From NCBI GenBank assembly GCA_025267735.1, contig CM046293.1, positions 7,340,560 through 7,404,559 on the forward strand: DNA of 64,000 bases. The letters are read 5' to 3'. Source of the DNA: Mactra quadrangularis (lineage: Eukaryota; Mollusca; Bivalvia; Venerida; Mactridae). The position numbers were made by a program, and so were the translations under genes. This document shows, piece by piece, positions 10,308 through 21,844 of the stretch. Under the pieces are notes generated by a model. It was not told the origin of the DNA, did not search any database, and saw nothing but the letters and a program-made list of their open reading frames with translations. How positions within the stretch are numbered: position 1 is the first letter of the stretch; the number at the start of each line of letters is the position of its first letter.

Positions 10308-11516
10308 CCGAGCACAGCGCCGTTTATTTTTATAAATATTTTAAAATATAAATCTTGTTTCTTTTGATTTCAGAATTGTAGTGTTAACAATAATCACTGT
10401 TTGCTTTCTTTAGTGATTAGATCGTCCATTAATTTACATGTGTTTTAAGTAGGATAACTTGTAGAAGGAAATTGATTTTTACCAAATTGTATCGATATTT
10501 TATCAATAGCCCAATCATCAAAATTTTAACTGTTTTGGACTGCAAAGAAAATAGACATTTATCTATTTCAAACACCTCTAAAGAACAAGATTTTATTAAT
10601 GCATGCAACTTTTGCTCAGATATGTTTATGTTATTGGATGCATTTCAAAAATTTTTTTGATCGAAACCAAACGTAGAAATTGATTGTCAGTACTTGAAAC
10701 AATAGTTTTGATCACACTATGTTTAAGATGAATCATATTACAGAAAAAACTTACTCCTCATAATGTACACGTAGTAACCCTCTAAAACAAATGTAGTTCG
10801 GGTATATTGATCATTACCGTATAAATGAATATAGTGTGCACTTATAAAGTATCCCACTTTTTTTAAGAAATGGACACTTGGTCGAGCCTAAATTAAGAAA
10901 CAGAATGGTTTAAACTGTTTGTTTCTCCAATACTATTTTGATTACTTTGTGGTTGTGAAAGTCTACTGTTAATGAATATATCTTCATGTTGTGGTTTTAA
11001 AACTTTCCGCTACAAAATGTAAAACGGATTTTACGATGATTTTTATACAAACATGCGTGCAAATCTCATATACCATATATTACATATAAAAGTAACATCA
11101 TTTCTCTCAAATATCAAACGTGACCCGAAGGCAACATTCACTTTTTGTTCTAATTTATACGCTAGATTTCAAACAAATTTTAAAGCAATTTACGAAACTG
11201 ATTATAAAATATCTGCCATCTACAAAAATATATTCAATTTAAAACATTGGAGAAAATGTTGAAAATCATTCAAAGTCGCTAATGTGCTTTTCCTCATTTT
11301 AAATTTGATTTCAAAACTATTTTCTTGTAAGTATAATTTCGTTTTAATCTAACAAAACTTTGAAATCTACAGAAAAAAAGATTTGAAATATAATTCAGAT
11401 AGAAAACAGCGTGGGGACAAATCAAGCCTTGAGCTGTTTATGAGTGTGTTACATAATGTCAGGAATATAAATCTTAGAAAGTATTATTTAAAGGAGAGAT
11501 GATAAGAACAACTTAC
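10308..11516. other. No supported gene
   Basis: AT-rich DNA between the MITE and the duplicated exon 1. If the first exon at 11572 is used, this belongs to a long first intron. Short frames only. Confidence 0.35.
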
Positions 11517-11572
11517 TGTGCCGCTTGGCGATGTCCCGGAGGTCGAAAAATCTGTAATATATTTGCTTGCAT
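11517..11572 (-). CDS. Exon 1b: duplicated, possibly alternative first exon
   Basis: Encodes MQANILQIFRPPGHRQAA plus two bases, with the same donor (CA|gtaagt) and phase as exon 1a at 7882-7937. Fifteen of eighteen residues match. Several differences are silent (GCG/GCA, ATA/ATT, CCA/CCT, CCA/CCG, CGT/CGC); the changes are E to Q, L to R and Y to H. It could splice in frame to exon 2 at 7674. Alternatively it is a relic of a segmental copy whose other exons are gone. Confidence 0.5.
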
Positions 11573-11710
11573 CGATGTAATTTTCAAAATTCACTTTCAA
11601 TAATTCTATGTGCGTCTAGTCTCTATTGTCAGCGTCGTTGCTATGGCTGACTAAGCCGTGGGCGGAAGTGACGTTTTGACGTCATATGACGTCAAACTTA
11701 ACGTCAAAAT
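11573..11710 (-). promoter_or_regulatory. Duplicated promoter of exon 1b
   Basis: Contains GTTGCTATGG (11637-11646), a consensus RFX half-site; GGGCGGAAGTGACGTTTTGA (11660-11679), matching the other promoter base for base; and the palindromic cluster TGACGTCATATGACGTCA (11678-11695), two complete CRE-type sites. The spacing of RFX site to ETS/CRE block is the same as in the copy at 8002-8045. Confidence 0.5.
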
Positions 11711-12559
11711 GGACGTTCTCAGCTTATTGCCCAATGAAACATAATTACACAATGTATATTTTGAAAATTATTTGTTGAAACAGAAACTGAAATTTAAAGA
11801 TAAAAATGAAGTGTTCAACAAGAGGATTTTAAATTGAAACAGTTAAGCTTATCTGGAACACATATAGGTTTTTTTTACCATCAATCTCCTGCACAGAGTG
11901 GTAACGTTCCGTACCCATACTTACACATTATGTAGACTAACCGACGTGTATGAGAGTTAAGTGAATGTATGTAAAACTGTTTACACTAAGTTTCTACTGA
12001 AATATGGTCAAATCAGTATCGCATTGTTTAATATTTTTGAAAAAAACAAAAAACTGAAATAAAAACACCCCAACCTCTCATATGTTGAGCGCACTTCGAA
12101 TAAGATTTTCAAAGATTTTCCTGTAGAGTATGGACTCAACTTTAAACGCTTTGTTACTGTATCTACCAGAAATTATGATGCTGTTTCGGCTTTCATTTGC
12201 TCAGGTCGGTTGCATGTCCAATCTCTTCGTCTTATTCAAATTGAGGCGCATTTTCCAAATAGCTGAAATTTCGTGCCTTCTATATTTCGAGAACATATTA
12301 CGACATTTAGGATCCATGTAGAAGGAAATTAGTGGTACAAAGAATTTCATAGATTAATGAGAAACTTAGCATTTATATTAAACGCTTTTATACGCTCTTT
12401 TTAAACTTCAGTAAAACTTTCATTCTTTGTTGAGTGTTGTTATATAAATCTTTTGAGACCATCAAATCAAACAATTGTTAATTCCATTTGTTACTTCGGA
12501 TTAGGTTGTAAAACTCTTTTCAGAATAAAAGACAAACTACATTCTATTGCTCTTTGTTC
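11711..12559. other. No supported feature
   Basis: AT-rich DNA between the duplicated promoter and the first unit of the tandem array. A 63-codon frame at 12130-12321 has no support. Confidence 0.35.
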
Positions 12560-13679
12560 ACATATTTTCATTGTTGAGATGAAAGTGTTTGTTCCTGAGG
12601 GAAAAACAAATATTTGAATTCCGGATATAGTCTATTACGTTCAAACATTTCTGATTTATTCAATGTTTTATATATTTGATTTATTCTGCATTGATGGCTT
12701 CAACACGTCTAATATAAAGAGTTTAATGACCAATTGAGACCAATAACTACTTATTTTAATGTCTAAGTAATATTAAACATAGAGGTTAATGGGGCTATCA
12801 GACTGTAACACTAATACAAGAACACTTTGAGGAACATTTAAAGTACCTGTTAATTGGAGACTAAAATCTGAGATATTAATTAAATGGTTATAATCCCGAC
12901 TATAGAAATCTTTTTTTAACGAACTTGTTTTCTACATGATTTATACGGTGGCATGTTTTTTATATATATTATATTCCATTCATTTCCACTTTTCAGTGAT
13001 AATACATAGTTAAAACAGAACATATAAACAAATATAAACAATGACGTATAAACTGTATAAACAATAGAAGGAATGAAATGCATACAATAATATGTACAAA
13101 GAAATTTACATAAGAACTGATTTTAAAAGTTTTTGATTGTTATGATACAATCATATTACTATGAATTATAATCAATAGATAGATTTATTTTCAAATCAAT
13201 TAGGCCATTTGGCCCGTGAGATACAAAGTACAATTACAAATAGTTCATATCCGCTACTGCCATATCTGCCGGTTTGCACTTAAAAAAGTTTGATGGTAAT
13301 CTTAAACGAATTTGTATGGATAACCATAGCAGTTACAAACAACCAAATATAATCTCAATCTTATGGGTTTCAAGAAGCGTCAATACAAGTGATAAGTCAT
13401 TTCACTGCACAGTCATCACACCTTTGTCTATTACCAGTACTCTCATACAATGTACCCTTCCACAAGGTCGATGACTCCTACATGCACCTTATTAATGGAG
13501 GAAATTATGCATTATTGCTGAAATTTGTTTGATTGGTATAACCAGTTTAAGGCTAAAACAAAAAACCCAAATGTAAAAAGGATTAAAAAATTAAAAGATA
13601 GGTAATTAGGGGATGGTGGTGGGGTTTCAAAATATCAAACAGAAGTGCAAATAGTTAATTTTTTCCAGCGAAAACCAAT

Positions 13680-13880
13680 TTTGATGTTTAAACAATGGCG
13701 ATTTGGCAACTGAATGAAAGCGAGGCCAGACACGCGGAAATCTTTGATTCTGATTGGCTGGTTCCCATAGCAAGCAATAAGCGCGTGTTAGGTTCGTGTT
13801 AATGCCAACACAGGGTTTGTGAACAGCTTATCCTTGTGTGAAAGACCGCCCCCAACTCCTTAACTCCGCCCCCATTTACA
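13680..13880. promoter_or_regulatory. Promoter-like island private to U0
   Basis: A GC-richer patch holding GATTGG (inverted CCAAT box, 13752-13757), GTTCCCATAGCAAG (13761-13774, one base off a full RFX X-box GTNNYYATRRNAAC), and two CCGCCCCC GC-box motifs (from 13848 and 13867). No exon with a donor could be tied to it on either strand. The corresponding positions in U1, U2 and U4 lack it. Confidence 0.35.
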
Positions 13881-14599
13881 GTGGACATTTAATTTGTTTG
13901 TGGTGGACCAAATCCATTTCTTGAAATAAATGTTGTTTTGGAACTCCAGAAGATTCGAAATCCTATTGGTAGACTATTGTACCACGGACATTGATCTTAG
14001 AAACCTACGTGGTAATTTTGAACCACATGTACTAAAAACATAAAATTATTGAAACTATCCCAAGAGAGTGAACTACCTCGGAATCATGTAACATAATGAT
14101 AACAAAACCAAAATAATCCTTTTTAATGAGTTTTTTCTTCGTGCTGACGAGACAAATTGGTCGATCCGTCATGTTTAATTGACAATGAAACACATTAATG
14201 CTGTTATGAAGAAACACACTCGACTCCAATAACCAATAACCAGAAAAAAAACAAAGTCGAAGACATGACGAATTAAAAATGGGAATTTTTAGAATAAAGT
14301 TAAAAGAAATCTCGATTGAAGATGTTTTTTTGTGTGAAAAGTTATGATCAATAACATGAAAACTTTATTAAACTATTTTGACCAAGTTGAATAATGAATT
14401 AGTTAAAGAACTTAACGATTAAATGCAAAACCCCGAATTCGACTTAGAATATGCTTGTAAATAAAAATAGAATTAGTTTTTTAATTGATAAATTAATTCT
14501 ACAATCCCGTACTACAAGTTGATTGTATTACTATGCTAGTGGTAGTTAATGCGATTACTTTAAAGAAGCAAAGGGTTTGTTAAGTCATTTATAGTTCTT

Positions 14600-14800
14600 T
14601 GCCTTCAAGCTAGCTTTCATGGCAATTTCGTCGAGTGTCCGTGTATGGCTCGGAAGCTCGAGAGTTAAGTTTCTGTCTGCGGACCGGCGCCTGACGCACT
14701 TATCACTAAGAAATGTATGATTGCTCTAACGCCGGGTATATAAGTACATGTCCAACCACTGTTGTACCTTTCGTGGTAAAAAGCACAAAGCGAAAAGATT
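14600..14800 (+). promoter_or_regulatory. TATA-type promoter candidate in U0
   Basis: GGGTATATAAGTACATG with the TATA core at 14737-14744, preceded by a conserved GC-richer stretch from 14620. No open frame of note follows on the plus strand. The same block is kept in U1, U2 and U4. Confidence 0.3.
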
Positions 14801-16639
14801 ACTCAGTGTATCGTTTTCAAAAACCGTCTCAATGGGAAATAGAACTTAATTATCAGGAACGATGAAAGCAAAATGCTCTACATGTATAATGCACAGTTAA
14901 ACATTTCCTGGCCTAATGTACGTAAGTCCTATTATCAACTCTAATGTGAAGAAAATTATACAGTCTCTTCGAAAACGTTTTTCTTTTTCAAATATGCCTA
15001 AAGATTAGACACAAAATGCCAGGAAACCTAACATTTGTCCAGTTTATCCAAACTAGTTTTATTTATTGTGTGTCGACTTTTATGAAAGACTTAAGTTAGT
15101 GCAGTAATAAAATACGTCTTAGACATCAACGTTTGACATTTCTTAGGGTATGTTATAAGATATTTTGATTGACGGAAATAGTTAAACCAGCCGGAACTAT
15201 CCACAGACTAATTCATATGATAGTATTACAAAAACTGCAGAGTTGAAAATACATCTGCCATTTGCTTAACTACGGTCATTAAATTTTATGACAGAAAAGA
15301 ACGTTAGGAAAGAAAATAGTCTTTGGAAGCACAGTCTGCCGGCACGAAACGGTCCCTGAAATATGCATCAGTCCAAATCGCTATCAAATGGCATGACCCT
15401 TAAAGTCATTAAACAAGAAAATATGTGCACGTGTTACATGTAAGTCTGTAAAATGGACCATTAACCATCTAAACTAGACTGACATTTGCATGTTACATAA
15501 TCAGTCAGTGACTTATTACTTAATTAGATCACCGTAAGTCTGATAATTTGAGATTAATACACGCCCAAGTCATTAAGTATACTGAACTTTGTATCAGACT
15601 TTCAACGCGCAAATTTGCCTGACATTACGTTTTCACATTTTAAGCTCTTTAAATCACTTTCGGATTGAAGTTTTTTCGAAAGATTAAAATGAAACCAGAC
15701 CATATAAAAAGATAAAGTCACACTAATTAGACTTCTTCGACTGGTTACTATTAACCATCGCAGACGTGTTCGTGTCAAATTAGTTAAACGCTAAAATTTC
15801 GGTGTTTGTCATTAAAATTTGTAATCATGTTACAAAATTAAGAAGCTTACATTCACGCGAAACCAAAACGTTCCAATATCTAAAGCGAAATCTATTTTAT
15901 TAAATGCAATGTACGGTAAAGTGCCGCTGTAAAAATATGCTGTTTGTCGCCAAAACATGCAATTTACGACAAAATATATGTCCCAATGTTTTATTATTTT
16001 AGAAATAATATGTCCTTGTATTGAGAAAATTGCTTTTTCTGAACTTTATAGTTAAACCCTACTGTATATGAATTCAAATACATTAAGTTTATTCCTTCTG
16101 TTATATAATCTCAAAATGAATGGATTGGTGGTTTATATGATGTACTATGCCCATTATAAAACCTAAGCAAATTACGTTAGTCATATTTCCATTATTGTGG
16201 GTCTTATTCCCCCTTATTCTATTAATTTCAATTTTTCAACGTCGTTAAAATGAATAGCATCCTTTCATCGGAAGCCGTCATTTTTTTAATTTACAGACAC
16301 AAGTTCACCGACTAATGGAGCCATTATTATACTTTTATATAATTTCCTTTTTGAAAATTGTAAACAATTGAGCATGGCTGAACAAGGACCATTTGGTTCA
16401 ATTTTGCATATATTAGATGGTCACGACTAAGTCATTTTTCTTTCTTACAAATTTGCATAAACAGAGGACAAAAGCCATTTAATAGTCTAAGAATGTTCCA
16501 TAGTACATTCATATTAATATATATAATCATTTGTCTCTCCTAACAATAATATTGGGACAAAATGCATCATTACGTTACAATGCAATACAATACGAGTATT
16601 TCTTTATTTAGCATAATCTGTACACATGCTATTGCCTGA

Positions 16640-16752
16640 AACAAGGCAAACTTGAACATCAGAACAAGAGAAAATAACATGACAATACAATGGATTACAC
16701 TAATTAATACAAAAAAAACCATATAACAATAAAACGAAAAGGAATAAAACAT
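16640..16752 (-). pseudogene. Possible transmembrane exon relic, U0
   Basis: The minus-strand frame includes VFFVLISVIHCIVMLFSLVL, a plausible membrane span. Positional equivalents at 23750-23830, 34510-34590 and 56245-56330 keep a hydrophobic reading in part (for example FLYLFVCFVYCHVI in U2). It lies 3' of the Ig-like relics at 17771-18398, where an IgSF membrane exon would be expected. Hydrophobic frames are common in AT-rich DNA, so this is weak. Confidence 0.2.
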
Positions 16753-17770
16753 ATAATAGGCAAAAGTATTGGCAACAAAATGAAATTATAATTGATTTTA
16801 CATTTCTTATTAGCTTTAATTAAATGCTGAATGCTGAGGGTTAACGATAACTAGTTAACCACTTAACACTTACCTAAATTATCTTAACATGTTAACTAGT
16901 TACGGTAACTCGATAAATAATCCTTTTGATAGCGTGTTGGTTATGCGGTTTTCTGTTGGCAGAAATATGATACCATAGTCTTACATCACAGGCTACTGAT
17001 GAGACATATTACAAAGTTAATTGACTCTTAAATGTTTCACAATTTGAAACACTGTAAGTAAACACGTAAATACATAAACGTATCAATGGAACTTTGTCTC
17101 ATTTTTTACTTAGTTAATGTTGCCATTGCTGTCTGATCTCGCTTTTCATACATAATAAGCATGCATGTTCGTTATGGCACGTCAACGACTAGAACAAGAA
17201 AACTAAATGCCGTTGTATGAAACGTAAAAATAACTATTCTATTTGTTATATAACTGTCTAATCCTTTCTTCGTTGTATTAAGACACGTGGCTCCACCTTG
17301 TCATATGTTTAACACATAAACCTGATAACAACAAAACAGCAAGATAAAAATAAAATGTCGTTTTTTATAATACTGTATATCCTTCATTCCTTCTCCATGC
17401 CCTTGTTCGTTTATATAAACAAAGTCTAGCGAATTTTATATGCTGTCATTGTTTACTCAAGTTCAATGTATCTTATATGCTTTCATTATTATCAGTTCAA
17501 CAAGCTCCATATTTTATTAAATGGGATCAGCCTTTCAGATTCACTGACATTATATAAGCATCACTATTTTTAATTTATTTAACAAAAATAGCTATGATAA
17601 TAGGATTAAATGTTCTTTCCCCTAAACGTCTTATCATAAAATATATACATCGACTAGGCAAATGTGAAGGACTCCTCCTACACTAATAATAAAAGTAATA
17701 ACGGTGATGATAAGAAAGAAATGATAATCCCTCTAAGCAGGCATAAAAATCTTAGAATTTTATTACTTAC

Positions 17771-17895
17771 GGGATAGTAGGTTATGTTCAATGTCACATT
17801 GACTTTTTTCTCAGAATCCATTAAGATATATTTACCATTTGTTATTTTGCAAGATGCTTATGTATTATTTTTCCATGATCATAATTGTTTTGGTA
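17771..17895 (-). pseudogene. C2-type Ig exon relic, U1
   Basis: Acceptor tgtttttcag and donor CCC|gtaagtaat frame 125 nt. The final part reads CKITNGKYILMDSEKKVNVT then LNITYYP: a cysteine followed about 20 residues later by the V-x-V-T-L-N-I-T-Y-x-P strand that closes many C2 Ig domains. A stop interrupts the frame upstream of the cysteine. This is the best preserved of the five copies. Confidence 0.5.
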
Positions 17896-18187
17896 CTGAA
17901 AAACATTGAAACCAGCAACAAACTATAATGAACAAATACAAATTTATTTAACAACAGAATTGCATAAAAAGTTACGAACAGAAGAAAAAAATAAGTTAGA
18001 AATATATAGATGATAAAAAATAAAATAATGAAAATACTAAGGCAACGCTGTTTAATGATTGTTTTTTTTTGACGAGGAATTGTTATATTTCTGTCGTAAG
18101 TTTTCAAAAATACAACAACAAACTGATCGGCTAATATTTTTGTGAGGTATAGAGAATATAATGACTCAAGCATGTTTGTTATCGTCT

Positions 18188-18398
18188 TTATAGTAAGATG
18201 TGCAATAACAATTAAATCTTGGACGAAATAATTTATCTTTATAGAATAATGTCCATCGATATCTATTCTTCCTATTTTTATGCAAGCCGTCTTTGTGACT
18301 TGACTTTCAAAGGAATACGAAGCTTTAAGACTTACAACATACTTCATTTTAAAAACTAGTACATTTATTTGATCATGTTGGCTGATGCATGTCTTATA
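18188..18398 (-). pseudogene. V-like half Ig exon relic, U1
   Basis: The frame reads ...SFESQVTKTACIKIGRIDID then GHYSIKINYF: a strand ending in a hydrophobic I-x-I, then D-x-D-G-x-Y, the pattern around the second conserved position of V/I-set Ig domains (the usual Y-x-C cysteine is not kept). Equivalent readings occur in U3, U4 and U5. It is embedded in a 267-codon frame that runs through a MITE, so the frame length itself means nothing. Confidence 0.45.
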
Positions 18399-18459
18399 AC
18401 TTAACAATATTGTATGAATAAATATATAAAAAAGTTTTTTTTTTAATTTACAAACTAAA

Positions 18460-18809
18460 GCTACAGTCCCATAAACATAAAAATAGCCGTGAGGGCACCG
18501 TACGGGCACCGTGCGATCAAGCTCCGCAAGGACCCGTACGAACACTTGCGTACCCCTACGAACTGTTACGTTTTTACCAGGGTCTGTAAGATGAGCCAGG
18601 GATACACGTATCAGTTTCAGAGTCAAATCGTGAACAAAATAGTGGCCGACTATGGATTTAACATGCATATCTTCCAGCTACGGCTCTGTACGGATTTGTT
18701 GTTTTGTACAATGTGCGTACCGTCACCTTGATACGCAAGGCTTCCTACGGCCTACGACTGTCTGCACTTACGGGTCCGTAACAAGCCACGATTTTATGGG
18801 ACTGAGGCA
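18460..18809. mobile_element. GC-rich 350-bp MITE, copy 2, with clean target duplication
   Basis: Begins GCTACAGTCCCATAA; the reverse-complemented right end reads TGCCTCAGTCCCATAA. TAAA flanks both sides (18456-18459 and 18810-18813). The unoccupied equivalents in U2 (28116), U3 (40337) and U4 (50076) read CAAACTAAATCACGACAT or nearly so, which fixes the element's ends. Same family as 9963-10303. Confidence 0.8.
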
Positions 18810-21800
18810 TAAATCACGACATACGATACATTAGGTAAATAAAGAATTAATTAGGTCAATATTTTATTATACATCTCTTGACGTTTAATTCGCGAACCAC
18901 TGAATGGTAAAACGTTAATATTGCTCATAATCAGATCTACCTATAAATGTTTACCTTTATTTATATCATCAATATGTACACGATATTTGCTTTTTTCTAT
19001 ATAATATCATGACAAATGGTTAGACCTATTGCCAATTTTCAGCCTTTTTATTGCCATTTGTGAGAAAATCGGTAGTTTAAATTCTGTTTCGTGATTTTAT
19101 ATGATCTAGATAATTCAGTTTATGATTCGAGTTTCTTTTGAAAAGCCAGATGAGAATTTCATATATATTTCATGTGAAGGGTAATATTTAAGAGCTTAAT
19201 AGCTTTTGTAACATATTTATGAAAATATCGTGACAAAATTCAAGACTTCACAGAAGTTTTACGAGTTTTTGATCCAGAGTTCAGTTTTTGAAATTCCTAT
19301 ATATTTATATATATATATTGGTTTGCTTTTTAATTAAACTCGGTGATTCACTTGGTCACATAAGTTTCCTTGTAATAATAATTGTATATTAAACATGTTT
19401 GAAGAGACCAAGTAATGTCAGCAAGTTGTTTTCCCCTTATCTTCTTCTTAAGATCATGACAGTTACAGTCAGATATCATTTTACTTGAGAGATGACATTC
19501 TCCAATTGTGGCATTTCGTAAATATCATATAACACTGTTCAGTGTCATTATAACAGTATATAATATCGTTTTAGAAAAATAATCGCCGCTAAATAGTCTA
19601 CCAAAGTAGCACTTATTACAACATATTACTGCTTGTGCAAGATGAGAAAAACTGTTGAAACGGTAATTTGATTGAACTGTTTCTTTGCTATCCCCACAAC
19701 CACGTGTCATAATATCAACTACTTCTTAGTATCTTAGTATAACAATTGTATTCTTCCAGTACAAGCAGATGTTATATGAATGTTTCATATTTAGTGCTTT
19801 GGTCAACATTTTTACAATGGCCAACTTACGAAATACCTTCCCTGAAAACCTTTAACAGTGCTGGCTTAAAGGAGCCATAAATTGTTCATATTACGCCATA
19901 CCGTTTACAGACTTGCCGCCATTAACGTTTTACAATAAAGATCACATTGTTCTAGAAAAGTTAGTATCTATTATCTTCTTTTTGATTCTGTCACAATTTT
20001 GCGTATCATATTCCGTGGACAAAACTATATTCTTCACAATCGTGTACAACTTAATCTAAATGTTAATTTTAATAAATATTTTGTTACATTTACAATATCA
20101 AACACTCTTGTCACTATCATAACGGTCAATTAAGTAATTGTGTATATTTATAGTTTCCTTTTATGAGATATTATTTCTTCGTTTTGTAATATAAACAGCA
20201 TTGCTCTATATTGATCATGCTTTAAAAAAATTGGCATCAATCATGGTAAAGATTATCTTGTCGATCTTAAAAAATACTTAAAAAAAGTTTTGTGATTCAT
20301 CGATATCGGATGAGGTTTTAAGTTGATACCAGAGACAATTCCCTTAATTAGTTTTTTGAAGAAAAGCTGCAACAGAAGTTTAATATAAAATAATTATCTT
20401 TCCCATTTAAAATATATTGATGTACCTAGTAATACCTGTGTATGTAAGTACTTTTGCCTTCTTGCAGTGAATAATTATAATACCTTATAAGCATAAAGCA
20501 CGAACTAAATCTTATTTTTATTTGTACTAAAACATTTCATTGTAAAGATTAAAGTGCTATTCCTCTGGGAACAAAACAAATATATTAATTCCGGATAAAG
20601 TCTATTATGTTCAAACAATTTTAAGCGGTTAAAGAATATTTTGATTAATAACTACTTGTTTTAATGGCTAAGATATAATAAATATAGAAGTTGATTGAGC
20701 TATCAGACTGTAACACAAATACAATAACACTTTGTAGGAACATTTTTAGTGCCTCTTAATTGAAGACTGAAATCTAAGATATTTATTCAATAGTTATAAT
20801 CCCGACTATATGTTAAACGAATTGAAAAGGATACCCATAGCAGTTACGAATAACCAAATAAAATATCAATCTAGTTGGCTACATGAAGCGTCAATACAAG
20901 TTATGTTTTTTTTTACCGCAACCATCACACCTAATTTTCTGGACCTTTGTCTATAACCAGTACTCTCAAACACTTCCACAAGGTCGATGACTCCTACATG
21001 TACCTTATAAATGGATTATGGGTATAACTAGTCTAAGGCTTTAACGAACAAACCCTTTGGGACTCTAGAAGAGTCGAAATCCTATTGGTAGACTATTGTA
21101 CCACGGACATTGATCTTAGAAGCCTACGTGGTAATTTTGAACTACATGTACTAGAAAACATAAAATGATTGAAACTATCTCAAGAGAGTGACCTACCTCG
21201 GAATCATGTTATATAATGATAACAAAAACAAAATAATCCTTTTTAATGAGTTCTTTCTTCGTGCTGACAAGACAAATTGGTCGATCCGTCATGTTTAATT
21301 GACAATGAAACACATTAACGCTGTTTTGAAGAAACACACTCGACTCCAATAACAAATAACCAGAAAAAACAAAGTCAAAGACATGGCGAATTAAAAATGA
21401 GAATTTTTAGAATAAAGTTAATAAAATTTCTCGATTAAAGATGTTTATTTTTGTGAAAAGTTATGATCAATAACATGAAAACTTTAATAAACTCTTTTGA
21501 CCAAGTGGAATACTGAATTAGTAAAGAACTTAACGGTTAAAGTCAAATCCCCTAATTCGACTTAAACGAAATTAGAAACAGTTTTTAATTGATTAACGAA
21601 TTCTACATTCCCTTACTACGGATTGTATTACTCTGCTATTGGTAGTAAATGCGATTACTTTAAAGAAATAAAGGCTTTCTTAAGTCATTTATAGTTCTTT
21701 GCCTTCAAGTTTGCTTTCATTGCAATTTCGTCGAGTGTCCGCGTATGGCTCGGAAGCTCGAGGGTAAAATTTCTGTCTGTGAATCAGCGCCTGATGAACT

Positions 21801-21836
21801 TACCACTAAGAAAGGTATGATTGCACTAACGCCGGG

Positions 21837-21844
21837 TATATAAG
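21837..21844 (+). promoter_or_regulatory. TATA-type promoter candidate in U1
   Basis: GCCGGGTATATAAGTACATG followed by the inverted repeat GTACAAC-TAAT-GTTGTAC. Same block as 14737, 32302 and 54035. Confidence 0.3.

Larger units (their letters stand above)
12560..17216. repeat. Tandem-array unit U0 (5'-truncated)
   Basis: Matches, in order, 20550-26900 (U1), 29920-36456 (U2) and 51880-58213 (U4). Shared landmarks include TTCCGGATATAGTCTATTAC (12622), the block starting ACATTGATCTTAGAA (13989) and the TATA block (14737). The first half of the unit is absent, so the array begins here. About 13555-13935 is private to this copy (see the separate entry). Overall identity is perhaps 80-85% by eye. 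Confidence 0.8.

Noticed and set aside
14032..14229. 65-codon minus-strand frame repeated at 53287-53520 (MESSVFL...)
   Set aside because: Similarity follows from the unit duplication; the differences I compared were residue-changing, and the U1 copy has a stop.
17865..18668. 267-codon minus-strand frame
   Set aside because: It runs through a MITE, a poly-T stretch and intron-like sequence; only the embedded Ig-like segment is meaningful, and paralogous units do not keep the frame.
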